Below are positions 29,948-38,331 of a stretch of 42,561 bases of DNA, one piece after another (the stretch's first letter is position 1; every line of letters starts with the position of its first letter). The translations under genes were made by a program, and so were the position numbers. Source of the stretch: Acidobacteriota bacterium (GTDB taxonomy: Bacteria > Acidobacteriota > Thermoanaerobaculia > Multivoradales > Multivoraceae); NCBI GenBank assembly GCA_021296535.1, contig JAGWAG010000027.1, forward strand, positions 1-42,561. Reading direction: 5' to 3'. The notes beneath the pieces were generated by a model. The model worked only from the letters and a program-made list of their open reading frames with translations, had not been told where the DNA came from and did not search any database.

Positions 29948-32061
29948 CTAGCCGCTGAGCCGGCCGCCGGCGGCGGCCGTTGCGCGGAGCAGCGGCGCAG
30001 CCTGCCACTGGTCGGGGTCGAAGCGGGCGGCGTAGTCGTCGAGGATGTCGACTATCTTGTCGAGGCCGAACTCGTCGGCCCAGAACATGGGGCCTCCCCG
30101 GTAGACGGGCCAGCCGTAGCCGTTGATCCAGATGACGTCGATGTCGCTGGCCCGGACGGCGATGCCCTCTTCGAGAATCTTCGCTCCTTCGTTGACGGAG
30201 GAGAGCAGGCAGCGGTTCAGGATCTCCTCGTCGTCGATCTCGCGCTGTTCGATGCCGAGCCGCTCGGCCAGTTCCCGGGCGAGATCCAACACCTCGGGGT
30301 CGGGCGCGGCGGCGCGCGTCGCCGAGTCGTAGACGTAGTAGCCGCGGCCTGTCTTCTGACCCCGCCGGTCGAGCTCGCAGAGCATCTCGCGGAGGGTGCT
30401 GGATGACGATGTCGCCGCGTTCCAGCCCACGTCGAGTCCTGCCAGATCGCTCATCCGGAAGGGACCCATCGGCATGCCGAAGTCGTAGAGCACACGGTCG
30501 ATGTCCCAGGGCAGCGCTCCCTCGAGCACCAGGCGGTCCGCCTGCAGTCGGCGCTGGAACAGCATCCGGTTGCCGACGAAGCCGTGGCAAACGCCGACCA
30601 GGACCGGCACCTTGGCGATCGTCCGGGAGATCGACATCGCGGTCGCGATCGCGTCCGGCGCGGACTTCTCACCGCGAACGACCTCGACAAGCTTCATCAC
30701 GTTCGCCGGGCTGAAGAAGTGCATGCCCACGACGTCCTCGGGCCGCCCCGTCTCGCCGGCGATTTCGTTCACGTCGAGGTACGACGTATTCGTTGCCAGC
30801 AACGCACCCGGCTTGACGATCCGGTCGAGTCCCGCGAACACCTTCTTCTTCAACTCCATGTCCTCGAACACGGCCTCGATCACCAGGTCGCATTCGGCGA
30901 GCGCGTCCCGGTCCGTACCGGCCCGAAGGAGGCCGATCCGTTCCTCGACCTCGTCGTGGGTAAACCGTCCGCGAGAGGCGCTGCGTTCGTAGTTGCGCCG
31001 TACCGTGGCCAGGCCGCGGGCGAGCGCCTCGCGGCTCTGCTCGACGATCTGAACCTGCAGGCCGGCGTTGGCGAAGGCCATCGAGATGCCGCCGCCCATC
31101 GTGCCGGCGCCGAGGACGCCGACCTTGGCAATCTCTCGAACCGGCGTGTCCGCAGGAACGTCGGGGATCTTGCGCGCCGCTCGTTCGGCGAAGAAGTAGT
31201 AGCGCTGCGCCCGTGACTGGGGATCGCCGTGAAGCGTCCGCGACAACTCCGCCTCTCGCTTCAGACCCTCGTCGAACGGCAGTCCCGCCGCCGCCTCGAT
31301 GCACTGGATGCAAACCTCGGGAGCGTTGAACCCGCGGGTCTTGCGGGCGATCCGGCGGCGGAAGTCTCCCGCACGGCGGCGCGGTGGCTCTCGATGTCGC
31401 GGACCCGGGGCAGGCCGCGGCCCTCGGCCACGGCGCGGAGCGCGAAACGGAACGCGCCGACAGCCAGGCTCGTGTTTACCAGGCCATCGACGACGCCGTC
31501 GATCAGGCCAAGGTCCAGCGCTTCGGCGGCGGTGATGTGCTCACCGCTGGTGACCATTTCAAGCGCTCGCGGTACGCCGACCAGGCGGGGCAGGCGCTGG
31601 GTGCCGCCGCCGCCCGGCAGGATGCCGAGCTTGACCTCGGGCAGGCCGAGCCGCGCTTCCTTGTCGGCGACCCGGAAGTGGCAGGCCATCGCCATCTCCA
31701 ATCCGCCGCCCAGCGCGGTACCGTGAATCGCCGCGACGAACGGCTTGGGTGACTTCTCGATCATCCGACGGACCTCGTTCGTGTCCGGGGGCAGGCGCGG
31801 CTTGCCGAACTCGCGGATGTCGGCGCCGGCGATGAAGGTCCGGCCGCGGCAGACGATCACGGCGGCCTGCATCTCGGGATCGTCGGCTACTGCCGGCACC
31901 GCCGCCGCGAGGCCTTCACGCACGTGCTGGCTCAGCGCGTTGACCGGCGGATTGTCGATCCAGATCGCGCCGACGACGCCAAGTCCCGGCTCCTCGTGAC
32001 GTTCGACGGCTACGGACTGGCTGAGCTGCATCGCGGTGTTCTTCCCATCACTCTGGGCCAT
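29948..32061 (-). pseudogene. fadJ: Bifunctional enoyl-CoA hydratase / 3-hydroxyacyl-CoA dehydrogenase, split by a 1-nt deletion
   Basis: A FadB/FadJ-like multifunctional beta-oxidation enzyme of about 704 residues when joined. The crotonase part starts at ATG 32061: [31 protein letters not shown] and [20 protein letters not shown], with both catalytic Glu. At 31361-31364 one A:T pair is missing (AVRET then SAAG instead of [14 protein letters not shown]). The restored frame continues through [20 protein letters not shown] to the dehydrogenase part: IAKVGVLGAGTMGGGISMAF (NAD site), HFFSPANVMKLVEVV (catalytic His) and the C-terminal helical repeats (WINGYGWPVYRGGPMFW). As given, two ORFs result (31261-32061 and 29948-31246). 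The single-base fault in otherwise perfect sequence suggests an assembly error. Confidence 0.85.
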
Positions 32062-32263
32062 TCGATCTGTCTCCTATTGCTGGCGTTTGTCTGTCGATGG
32101 TGCTTCCGCCACGCCGCATCTTCTTCGGTTTCTTGATTCGGCTCGGCCAGGACCACCGTGTCTTCCGGTCCTTTGGCGGCCGGAGGTCGCGCACCTGGTC
32201 GACCATGATCAGGACCAGGAACGCGATCGAGATGAGCAACCAGAAGATGAAGAACGCGAGCAT
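32048..32263 (-). CDS. Small membrane protein, hypothetical
   Basis: A 71-residue protein with one strong N-terminal membrane helix (LAFFIFWLLISIAFLVLIMV, residues 2-21) followed by a basic, Arg/Lys-rich tail that would be cytoplasmic. AGAGGT stands 6 nt before ATG 32263. Its 3' end overlaps the start of the beta-oxidation gene by 14 bp, which suggests coupled translation. I do not recognise the family. The membrane helix, ribosome binding site and overlap make it a credible gene. Confidence 0.5.
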   Translation of the reverse strand: MLAFFIFWLLISIAFLVLIMVDQVRDLRPPKDRKTRWSWPSRIKKPKKMRRGGSTIDRQTPAIGDRSNGPE

Positions 32264-32359
32264 CTAGTACCTCTACGACAGGATCACCAGCGCCTCAACG
32301 GAGTGTGCACGAGCGAGTCGCTCCCCAGAATAGCCGCCAGTCGTAGTACTGCGTGTCCC

Positions 32360-32509
32360 GTGAACGAAGCAACCTGGGGCCGGCCCTGGACGATGATGAT
32401 CCGGCTCGCCCGCACGGAGGACCCGATCTTCGAGTACGCCTGCCACGAGGGCAACTACGGCCTGACGAACATCCTCTCCGGCGCCCGCGCCCAGGACGGC
32501 GGCCAGTAG
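32360..32509 (+). pseudogene. C-terminal remnant of a larger hypothetical protein
   Basis: Fifty codons read VNEATWGRPWTMMIRLARTE, DPIFEYACHEGNYGLTNILS and GARAQDGGQ, then stop. From memory, the EYACHEGNYxxxNIL-GAR ending closes a family of exported hypothetical proteins common in environmental bacteria, where the W-rich part is preceded by some 250 residues. The upstream frame here is not coding and there is no ribosome binding site, so only the tail survives. It lies convergent with the vWA array, 21 bp beyond its last stop. Confidence 0.5.
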
Positions 32510-32530
32510 GCGCGGCCCCCCTGGCCGGCG

Positions 32531-34132
32531 TTACTCGATGGCCTCCAGCGGCACGGCACTGCGCAGCACGAGGCCGCGCCGGGCTACTCGGACTTCGGGT
32601 GCGACAGCGGTGCCCGACCGTCCGCCGGTGTAGTAGGTCAGCACGTGTTGATGCCGCAGGTCTTCTTCGATCTGTTTGAAGACACTTTGGATCCGTTGCG
32701 CCCAGGGCGGGTTGTCGGTGGACAGGTTCACGTAGAACAGCCGTCCGCCCGTTTGGCGGCTGATCGTTTCGAGCCGTTTCCGGTGATGTCGCCGTTTCAA
32801 CTCCCTCTGGATGTGGATCTGTCCGCCACGCCGACTCCTGGTCCTCGCGGTCGGTCGGTCCAGTTCGATGAAGTAGATCGGAAGACCAAGGCGCTCTGCG
32901 AAGTCGGCGGATTGCGTTGGGGTGGTTCGACTGTGCTGGTCGACGCCGTCCGTAATCACGACCAGCGCGCGGCGACCGGGTTCTCGACCGTACTGGAGCA
33001 GGGAGAACAGGATCCCGTCGTTCAGCGCCGTTCCCAGTCGCGGTATGAGCGATCGCACGCGGGTGCCGAGCAGTGGCTTGTTGCCAGTCAGCGGTTGGGT
33101 CAGACGCACCTCGCCGGAGAAATCGACGACGAAAGCCCGATCGCCCGGCGACAGGGCTGCGTCGATGAAGCTGGCGGACACGTCTCTAACCTCGTGCCAG
33201 ATGGGCAACATGCTGTCTGACATGTCGATGGCCAGACCAAGAACCAGGGGGACGTCGTGGGCAGTGTGGAGGTTCTGCACCGGGCGCTTTCTACTGTCCT
33301 CGCGGATCTCGAAATCCCCCGGCTTCAGGCCGCGAACGGGGTTCCCGTCCTTGTCGCTAACCAGCAACTGGAGCTGGATCAACTCGATGTCGATCTCGTC
33401 CTGGTACTCGGCGCCCTGGAGGAGCTGGGCGTCCTCCAACTGGCGACCGCCCTTGAGCGTCGCCGTGACGCGGACGAAGTCTTCCACGGAGGTGTGCTCA
33501 ATCAGGGCGTCGACCAGGATCGTGCGGGGGGCGCCCGGTGCCGCGTCGTCGCCAAAGTTGCGCAGAGCCTCGACCAGACGCTCGCCGCGATAGAACGCGA
33601 CGCGCTCGAGTGTGGCGGACCGGGGCAGCGAAACATCCACCTCGATTCGGAGTGCGTCGTACCCGTTCACCTCCACGCGGCGCATTGTGGCGATGTTGAC
33701 GCCAAAGGGAACGTCCGGCTGGTTGAGGGTCATCCTGTCCGTGCCGAGGACGTTGCCCAGGGCGTCGTATCCCCGGACTTCGAGGATCTGTTCGCGAGGC
33801 GGATGAGCCAGTTCGATGTGGGTCTGGTAGGGCGGCTTCCTTGTGCGCTCCACCGGGTTGGCATCGAGGACGAAGTCGACTGCTCTGATCAGCGGGTGAA
33901 TAGGCAGGGTCTGGATCTCGACTTTGCCGCTGTACGGTTCGCGGTATCCGCGGTCCGGCGGCACGATGTGGATCATCTTCCGCGTCGCGGCCGCCGGGGT
34001 TGCGGCTCCCTCCCCGGCGGAGCTGTCCTGCGCCTGTGCGGGTGCGTGGAACGAGACGCCGAGTATCAGCGCGCACGTGGTGGAAACCGTCGCCTTCGCG
34101 GCGTGGGTTCGAAGCGGCGCGGCCATCCTCAC
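32531..34132 (-). CDS. Secreted vWA-domain protein, VWFA-related Acidobacterial type (paralog A)
   Basis: A 533-residue exported protein, the last and shortest of five tandem paralogs. A signal peptide ends ...HAPAQAQ. An Ig-like beta domain (about residues 50-140: MIHIVPPDRGYREPYSG, KPPYQTHIELAHPPREQ) is followed by a second beta region, then the vWA domain (about 250-500) starting EIDIELIQLQLLVSDKDG and GLKPGDFEIRED. The metal-ion adhesion site is complete: IDMSDSM, GTALNDG and VITDGVD. It ends RSAVPLEAIE like its relatives. It lacks the N-terminal domain of about 150 residues present in paralogs B-E. The start is GTG 34132, with AGAGGAG about 8 nt upstream; ATG 34126 is possible. Probably periplasmic or extracellular protein binding; the partner is unknown. 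Confidence 0.87.
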   Translation of the reverse strand: MRMAAPLRTHAAKATVSTTCALILGVSFHAPAQAQDSSAGEGAATPAAATRKMIHIVPPDRGYREPYSGKVEIQTLPIHPLIRAVDFVLDANPVERTRKPPYQTHIELAHPPREQILEVRGYDALGNVLGTDRMTLNQPDVPFGVNIATMRRVEVNGYDALRIEVDVSLPRSATLERVAFYRGERLVEALRNFGDDAAPGAPRTILVDALIEHTSVEDFVRVTATLKGGRQLEDAQLLQGAEYQDEIDIELIQLQLLVSDKDGNPVRGLKPGDFEIREDSRKRPVQNLHTAHDVPLVLGLAIDMSDSMLPIWHEVRDVSASFIDAALSPGDRAFVVDFSGEVRLTQPLTGNKPLLGTRVRSLIPRLGTALNDGILFSLLQYGREPGRRALVVITDGVDQHSRTTPTQSADFAERLGLPIYFIELDRPTARTRSRRGGQIHIQRELKRRHHRKRLETISRQTGGRLFYVNLSTDNPPWAQRIQSVFKQIEEDLRHQHVLTYYTGGRSGTAVAPEVRVARRGLVLRSAVPLEAIE

Positions 34133-34153
34133 TTGCCCATCTCCTCTGCCGCC

Positions 34154-36187
34154 CTACTCGATCGCCTCGAGAGGCACCGCGCTCCGCAGTTTCAGATCTC
34201 GCCTGGTCACCCGGATCTCCGGCTCGACCGGTACTCCGCGAGGTTGGTTGGTGTAGTAGGTGAGCACATGCTGGTGGCGCAGGTCCTCTTCGATCCGGTC
34301 GAAGATCTGCTCGATGGGGTTGCCCCACCAGGGCGCGTCGCCGCGGAGCGGGAGGCGGAGGAGGCGGCCGCCCGTCTGCTCGGCGATGCGCTGGAGTCGT
34401 CTTCGGTCACGCGGTTGGAACACACCGTCGGCGTCTCCCGGATGGGATGAATCCAGCTCGATGAAGTAGATCGGCAGGCCCAGACGCTCCGCGAACTCGC
34501 TGGACTGTTCGGGTCGGGAACGGCTGTGTTGGTCGGCACCGTCGGTGATAACGACCAGCGCCCGTCGACCGGGTTCGCTGCGGTACTGGAGGAGAGAGAA
34601 GAGGAGCCCGTCGTTCAGCGCCGTGCCGCCCATCGGGACGAGGTAGTCGAGTCGGTCGGCCAGCAACTGGCGGTCCCCCGTCAGCGGCTGGGCCAGACGG
34701 ATCGAGTCGTCGAAGTCGACCAGGAAGGCCCGGTCGCCCGGCGTGACCGCGGTCTCGAGGAAGCTCCGCGCGATGAACTTCAGGCGGCTCCAGACGGGCA
34801 GCATGCTGTCCGACGAGTCGATCGCGAGACCGAGGATCAGGGGCACGTCGTAGGCGGTGTGAAGCGCCACCGCGGGCCGCTTCCGGCCGTTGTCGCGGAT
34901 CTCGAAGTCCTCTGGCGAGAGCCCGCTCACCGGGTTCCCTTCGCGGTCCGTAACGAGAACCTGGAACTGGACCAACTGGACGTCGATCTCGCCCTGATAC
35001 TCGGCCCCCTGGATGAGTTTGGCGTCTTCTCGTTCGCGGCCGTCGGCCAGCTTCGCCACGACGCGGATGAAGTCGTCCGCCCGGGCGTCCTCGATCGACG
35101 CCTCGACGAGAGTCGTGCGGGCGGCGCCGTCCGGGGACTCTTCGTCAAAGTCGCGTACCGCTTCCACGAGAGACTCGCTGCGGTAGAACTCGACCCGTTC
35201 GAGGTTCGCCGAGTGCGGCAGCGACACGGATGCCGCCACGCGGATCGGGGCGCCCATGTCCGCCTGCAACCCGCCGATCTCCCCGATGCGGACCGCGAAC
35301 GGCCTGTCGATCCGGTTGAGCACGAACTCGTCCCGGCCCAGGTACTCGTCGTCTTCGGCGTAGGCCAGGACCTCGAGCGTCTGACGGCGCGGTGGGTTGG
35401 CCAGGCGGATGCGAGTCTGGAACGGGCGCTTCCGGGCCCGCCCGGTGCGCCTGCCGTCCAGGCTGAACTCGACCTTGACGGTCCGCGGGTCGATGATCAA
35501 GGTCTGGATCTCGACCCGTCCGGTGAGCAGCTCGCCGTACCCGCGCTCGGGCGGCACGATCCGGATGGCCGCGGGGGAGGCCGGCAGGTCGTCAGCGTTC
35601 GGTGTCGGTCCGGGTCGCTCGTAGACCGTGTCGATCTGAAGCGAAGGCAGGCCGAGGGGTTCCACGTCGGTCCACCGCACGAGCCACTCGCCGTCCCGAA
35701 GGAAGGTCTCCACCTGCCGACCGTCCGCGGCGACCATCTCGATCGTGAGCCTTTCGCCGGCCTCGAGGATGCTCGCCGTGAGACCGCGGCCGAGGCGGTG
35801 CTCCTTGCCGTCGATTGGGAGCATCAGCGTGCCGCCGCGGCTGTCGAGGATGACGAGTCGGTTCTCGACAGTCCTGATCATGACGGTGGCGTACTTGTCG
35901 GCGACGCTCTCTGCGACCACGCGCATCGACGAGGCCTGTTCCGGCGCCAGACCGAGGCTCCGGGCCTTTTGGACCGGATGTTCGCTGAACCCGTCGTTCC
36001 TGATCCATGGACCGAGGAGTTCGGAGAAGGCTTGATCCTGGCCGATGGCGGGACCGCCGGTTCCGGGTTCACTGGGAACCTGGCCCGGGCCGGGCGCCGG
36101 GAGGGCCAGCGCCAGAAGCGTCAGCGCCGCCGAGCGGACGCAGTGCGGGCGCCACCATGGGCTCCGGTTGTCTGTGTTCGGGGTCAT
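34154..36187 (-). CDS. Secreted vWA-domain protein, VWFA-related Acidobacterial type (paralog B)
   Basis: A 677-residue exported protein. After a signal peptide (LTLLALALPAPGPGQ), the paralog-specific N-terminal domain (about 55-190) opens with LLGPWIRNDGFSEHPVQK and has a lipocalin-like run of strands (LVILDSRGGTLMLPIDG, VETFLRDGEWLVRW). An Ig-like domain (about 205-295, IRIVPPERGYGELLTGRVE) and a linking beta domain lead to the vWA domain (about 390-640) with EIDVQLVQFQVLVTDREG, the MIDAS IDSSDSM, GGTALNDG and VITDGAD. The end is RSAVPLEAIE. It stops 21 bp before the start of paralog A. Function unknown. Confidence 0.87.
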   Translation of the reverse strand: MTPNTDNRSPWWRPHCVRSAALTLLALALPAPGPGQVPSEPGTGGPAIGQDQAFSELLGPWIRNDGFSEHPVQKARSLGLAPEQASSMRVVAESVADKYATVMIRTVENRLVILDSRGGTLMLPIDGKEHRLGRGLTASILEAGERLTIEMVAADGRQVETFLRDGEWLVRWTDVEPLGLPSLQIDTVYERPGPTPNADDLPASPAAIRIVPPERGYGELLTGRVEIQTLIIDPRTVKVEFSLDGRRTGRARKRPFQTRIRLANPPRRQTLEVLAYAEDDEYLGRDEFVLNRIDRPFAVRIGEIGGLQADMGAPIRVAASVSLPHSANLERVEFYRSESLVEAVRDFDEESPDGAARTTLVEASIEDARADDFIRVVAKLADGREREDAKLIQGAEYQGEIDVQLVQFQVLVTDREGNPVSGLSPEDFEIRDNGRKRPAVALHTAYDVPLILGLAIDSSDSMLPVWSRLKFIARSFLETAVTPGDRAFLVDFDDSIRLAQPLTGDRQLLADRLDYLVPMGGTALNDGLLFSLLQYRSEPGRRALVVITDGADQHSRSRPEQSSEFAERLGLPIYFIELDSSHPGDADGVFQPRDRRRLQRIAEQTGGRLLRLPLRGDAPWWGNPIEQIFDRIEEDLRHQHVLTYYTNQPRGVPVEPEIRVTRRDLKLRSAVPLEAIE

Positions 36188-36234
36188 GTTGACGTGAGAA
36201 AGTCCAATCGGGCGGACGCTCCGGCCCCCTCTAC

Positions 36235-38310
36235 CTAGTCGACGAGCGGCACCGCGCTTTGCAGCCGGAGCCCGGGCCGGGTCAGATGGACTTCGGGATT
36301 GATGGCGGCGCCCGGGGGCCGGTCACTGTAGTACGTCAGGACGTGCTGGTGCCGAAGGTCCGTTTCGATCTGATGGAAGACCTGCTCGATCTGTTCGGTC
36401 CAGGACGGATCCTCGGAGGCAAGGGTGATGTGGAAGAGACGGCCGCCGGTCTGCCGGCTGATCCGCTCGAGTCGCTTCCGTGCTTTCCTCCGCCGCAACG
36501 GCGCTGAATAGTCGGCAACGACCCTGCCGTCTCGCGTCTCTGTCCGCGTGACGGTCGGATCGAGTTCGATGAAGTAGATCGGAAGGCCGAGACGCGCCGC
36601 GTAGTCCGCGGACTGTTCGGGCCGTGAGCGGCTGTGCTCGTCGTCACCGTCCGTCACCACGACGAGGGTGCGGCGGCCCGGCTCACGCCCGTACTGCAGG
36701 AGCGAGAACAGGATCCCGTCGTTGATCGCGGTGCCGCCGAAGGGAATGAGTCGATCGATGCTCCGCAGGAGCAGCGCCTTGTCCGGAGTGAGTGGCTGCC
36801 CCAGGCTCACCGTGTCGTCGAAATCGACCAGAAAGGCCCTGTCGGCCGACGCCAGCGTCACGTCGAGGAAGTTCGCCGCGACATCGGTCACCTCGCTCCA
36901 GATCCGGAGCATGCTGTCGGACGAATCGATTGCCAGCCCCAGCACCAGGGGGACATCGCGGGCGCTTAGGAGGGCTTCGGGTGGGTACCGCGTGCCGTTC
37001 TCCCGGATCTCGAAGTCCCCTGGCTCCAGACCGCCTACGGGGTTGCCCTCGCGGTCCGTCACCAGCACTTGGAGCTGGACCAGTTGGACATCGATCTCGC
37101 TCCGGTAGTCGGCGCCCTGGACCAGTTCGGCGTCCTCCATCGAGCGGCCGTCGGCGAGGGTCGCGCGAACTCGGACGAAGCCGTCGGCGGGTCGATACTC
37201 CATCCGAGCGTCGACGGTGACCGTGCCCGTCGCGCCGCGTGTCGCCTGGTCGCCGAAGTCGTGCACGGACGCTGCGTGCTGGTCTCCGCGATAGAAGTCG
37301 ACCCGCTCCAGCGTGGCGCTGCGCGGCGCGGTGACGATAGCTTCGACTTCTACTTCGGCGGCCTCGTCTACCTGTTCCCGGCGAATCGCCGCGATGCGGA
37401 CGGCGAAGGGCATGGCGATCCGGTTCAGGACGATCCGGTCGCTGCCGGCGAAGTTGCCGAGCGCGTCCCAGGCGCGGACTTCGAGCGTCTGCTCACGGGG
37501 CGGATCAGCCAGTTTGAGACGGGTGACAAACGGTGGCTTCCTGACTCGCCTGACGGTCTTCCCGTCGAGGAAGAAGTCGACCGCCACGATCAGTGGATCG
37601 ATGATCAGGGTCTGGACTTCAACTCTGCCGCTCAGCAGTTCGCGGTGCCGGCGTTGCGGCGGCACAATGCGGATCGCTTCGCGCTCCGGGACGTCGGCCG
37701 CCCTTTGCGGGTTCGTGGCGGATAGCCTGCCCGGCCGGTCGTAGACGGTGCGGACCTTCACGCTGCGGCGCCGCCGGTCCCGGAGTTCGTTGATCAGCAC
37801 CAGCCGGTCGCCGTCACGGTAGAACGTCTCGATCCGCTGCCAGTCGGCGCCGGCGGTCTCGATCGTGAGCGAATCGTCCGTTCGAACGACGCGTCCGCTG
37901 ACGTGCCTGCCCTGGAACCGTCCTTGAAGGGGGTAGCGCGCGACATCACCCCGATCGTCGAGTAGAACGAGGGTGCCTTCCATGACCCGGACCATGAGGG
38001 TGTCGAGTTGAGCGACTGCCTGCGCGGCGAGCTTCCGCATGAGCACCGGGGTGGCGTCCTTTCCCGGCCACGTCCTCTCGGTCTTCCGCACGGGATCTTC
38101 ACTGAGCGACTCGTTCCGTATCCAGGGCCCCAGCAGAGGGGCCAGCCGAACGTCCTCCCCGGTACGGTCTGCTGACGTTGACGCCCTGGTGGTCGCCGGA
38201 TCGTCCTGGGCGTAGCTGGGAACGAGGGCCTGCAGCGACAGCGCCAGGGCGAACGAAGCACGAGCCATCGCGCGAATGGCTTCGGCCCGGACTGGTACGA
38301 CGGGTGCCAC
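36235..38310 (-). CDS. Secreted vWA-domain protein, VWFA-related Acidobacterial type (paralog C)
   Basis: A 691-residue paralog with the same order of parts: signal peptide (ASFALALSLQALVPSYAQ), N-terminal domain with LLGPWIRNESLSEDPVRK, Ig-like domain (IRIVPPQRRHRELLSGRVE), linker domain and vWA domain with IDSSDSM, GGTAINDG and VVTDGDDEHS. The GTG at 38310 keeps the usual 21-bp spacing after paralog D; an ATG 14 codons later (MARASFALAL) would give a more standard signal peptide. It ends RLQSAVPLVD, a shorter tail than the others. It lies 47 bp from paralog B. Confidence 0.86.
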   Translation of the reverse strand: MAPVVPVRAEAIRAMARASFALALSLQALVPSYAQDDPATTRASTSADRTGEDVRLAPLLGPWIRNESLSEDPVRKTERTWPGKDATPVLMRKLAAQAVAQLDTLMVRVMEGTLVLLDDRGDVARYPLQGRFQGRHVSGRVVRTDDSLTIETAGADWQRIETFYRDGDRLVLINELRDRRRRSVKVRTVYDRPGRLSATNPQRAADVPEREAIRIVPPQRRHRELLSGRVEVQTLIIDPLIVAVDFFLDGKTVRRVRKPPFVTRLKLADPPREQTLEVRAWDALGNFAGSDRIVLNRIAMPFAVRIAAIRREQVDEAAEVEVEAIVTAPRSATLERVDFYRGDQHAASVHDFGDQATRGATGTVTVDARMEYRPADGFVRVRATLADGRSMEDAELVQGADYRSEIDVQLVQLQVLVTDREGNPVGGLEPGDFEIRENGTRYPPEALLSARDVPLVLGLAIDSSDSMLRIWSEVTDVAANFLDVTLASADRAFLVDFDDTVSLGQPLTPDKALLLRSIDRLIPFGGTAINDGILFSLLQYGREPGRRTLVVVTDGDDEHSRSRPEQSADYAARLGLPIYFIELDPTVTRTETRDGRVVADYSAPLRRRKARKRLERISRQTGGRLFHITLASEDPSWTEQIEQVFHQIETDLRHQHVLTYYSDRPPGAAINPEVHLTRPGLRLQSAVPLVD

Positions 38311-38331
38311 TTGTGATCTCGGGCCGCGGGA

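Noticed and set aside
34526-36238. Long plus-strand open frames opposite the vWA genes
   Set aside because: The same shadow effect recurs at the same place in each paralog, because it mirrors the conserved minus-strand sequence.
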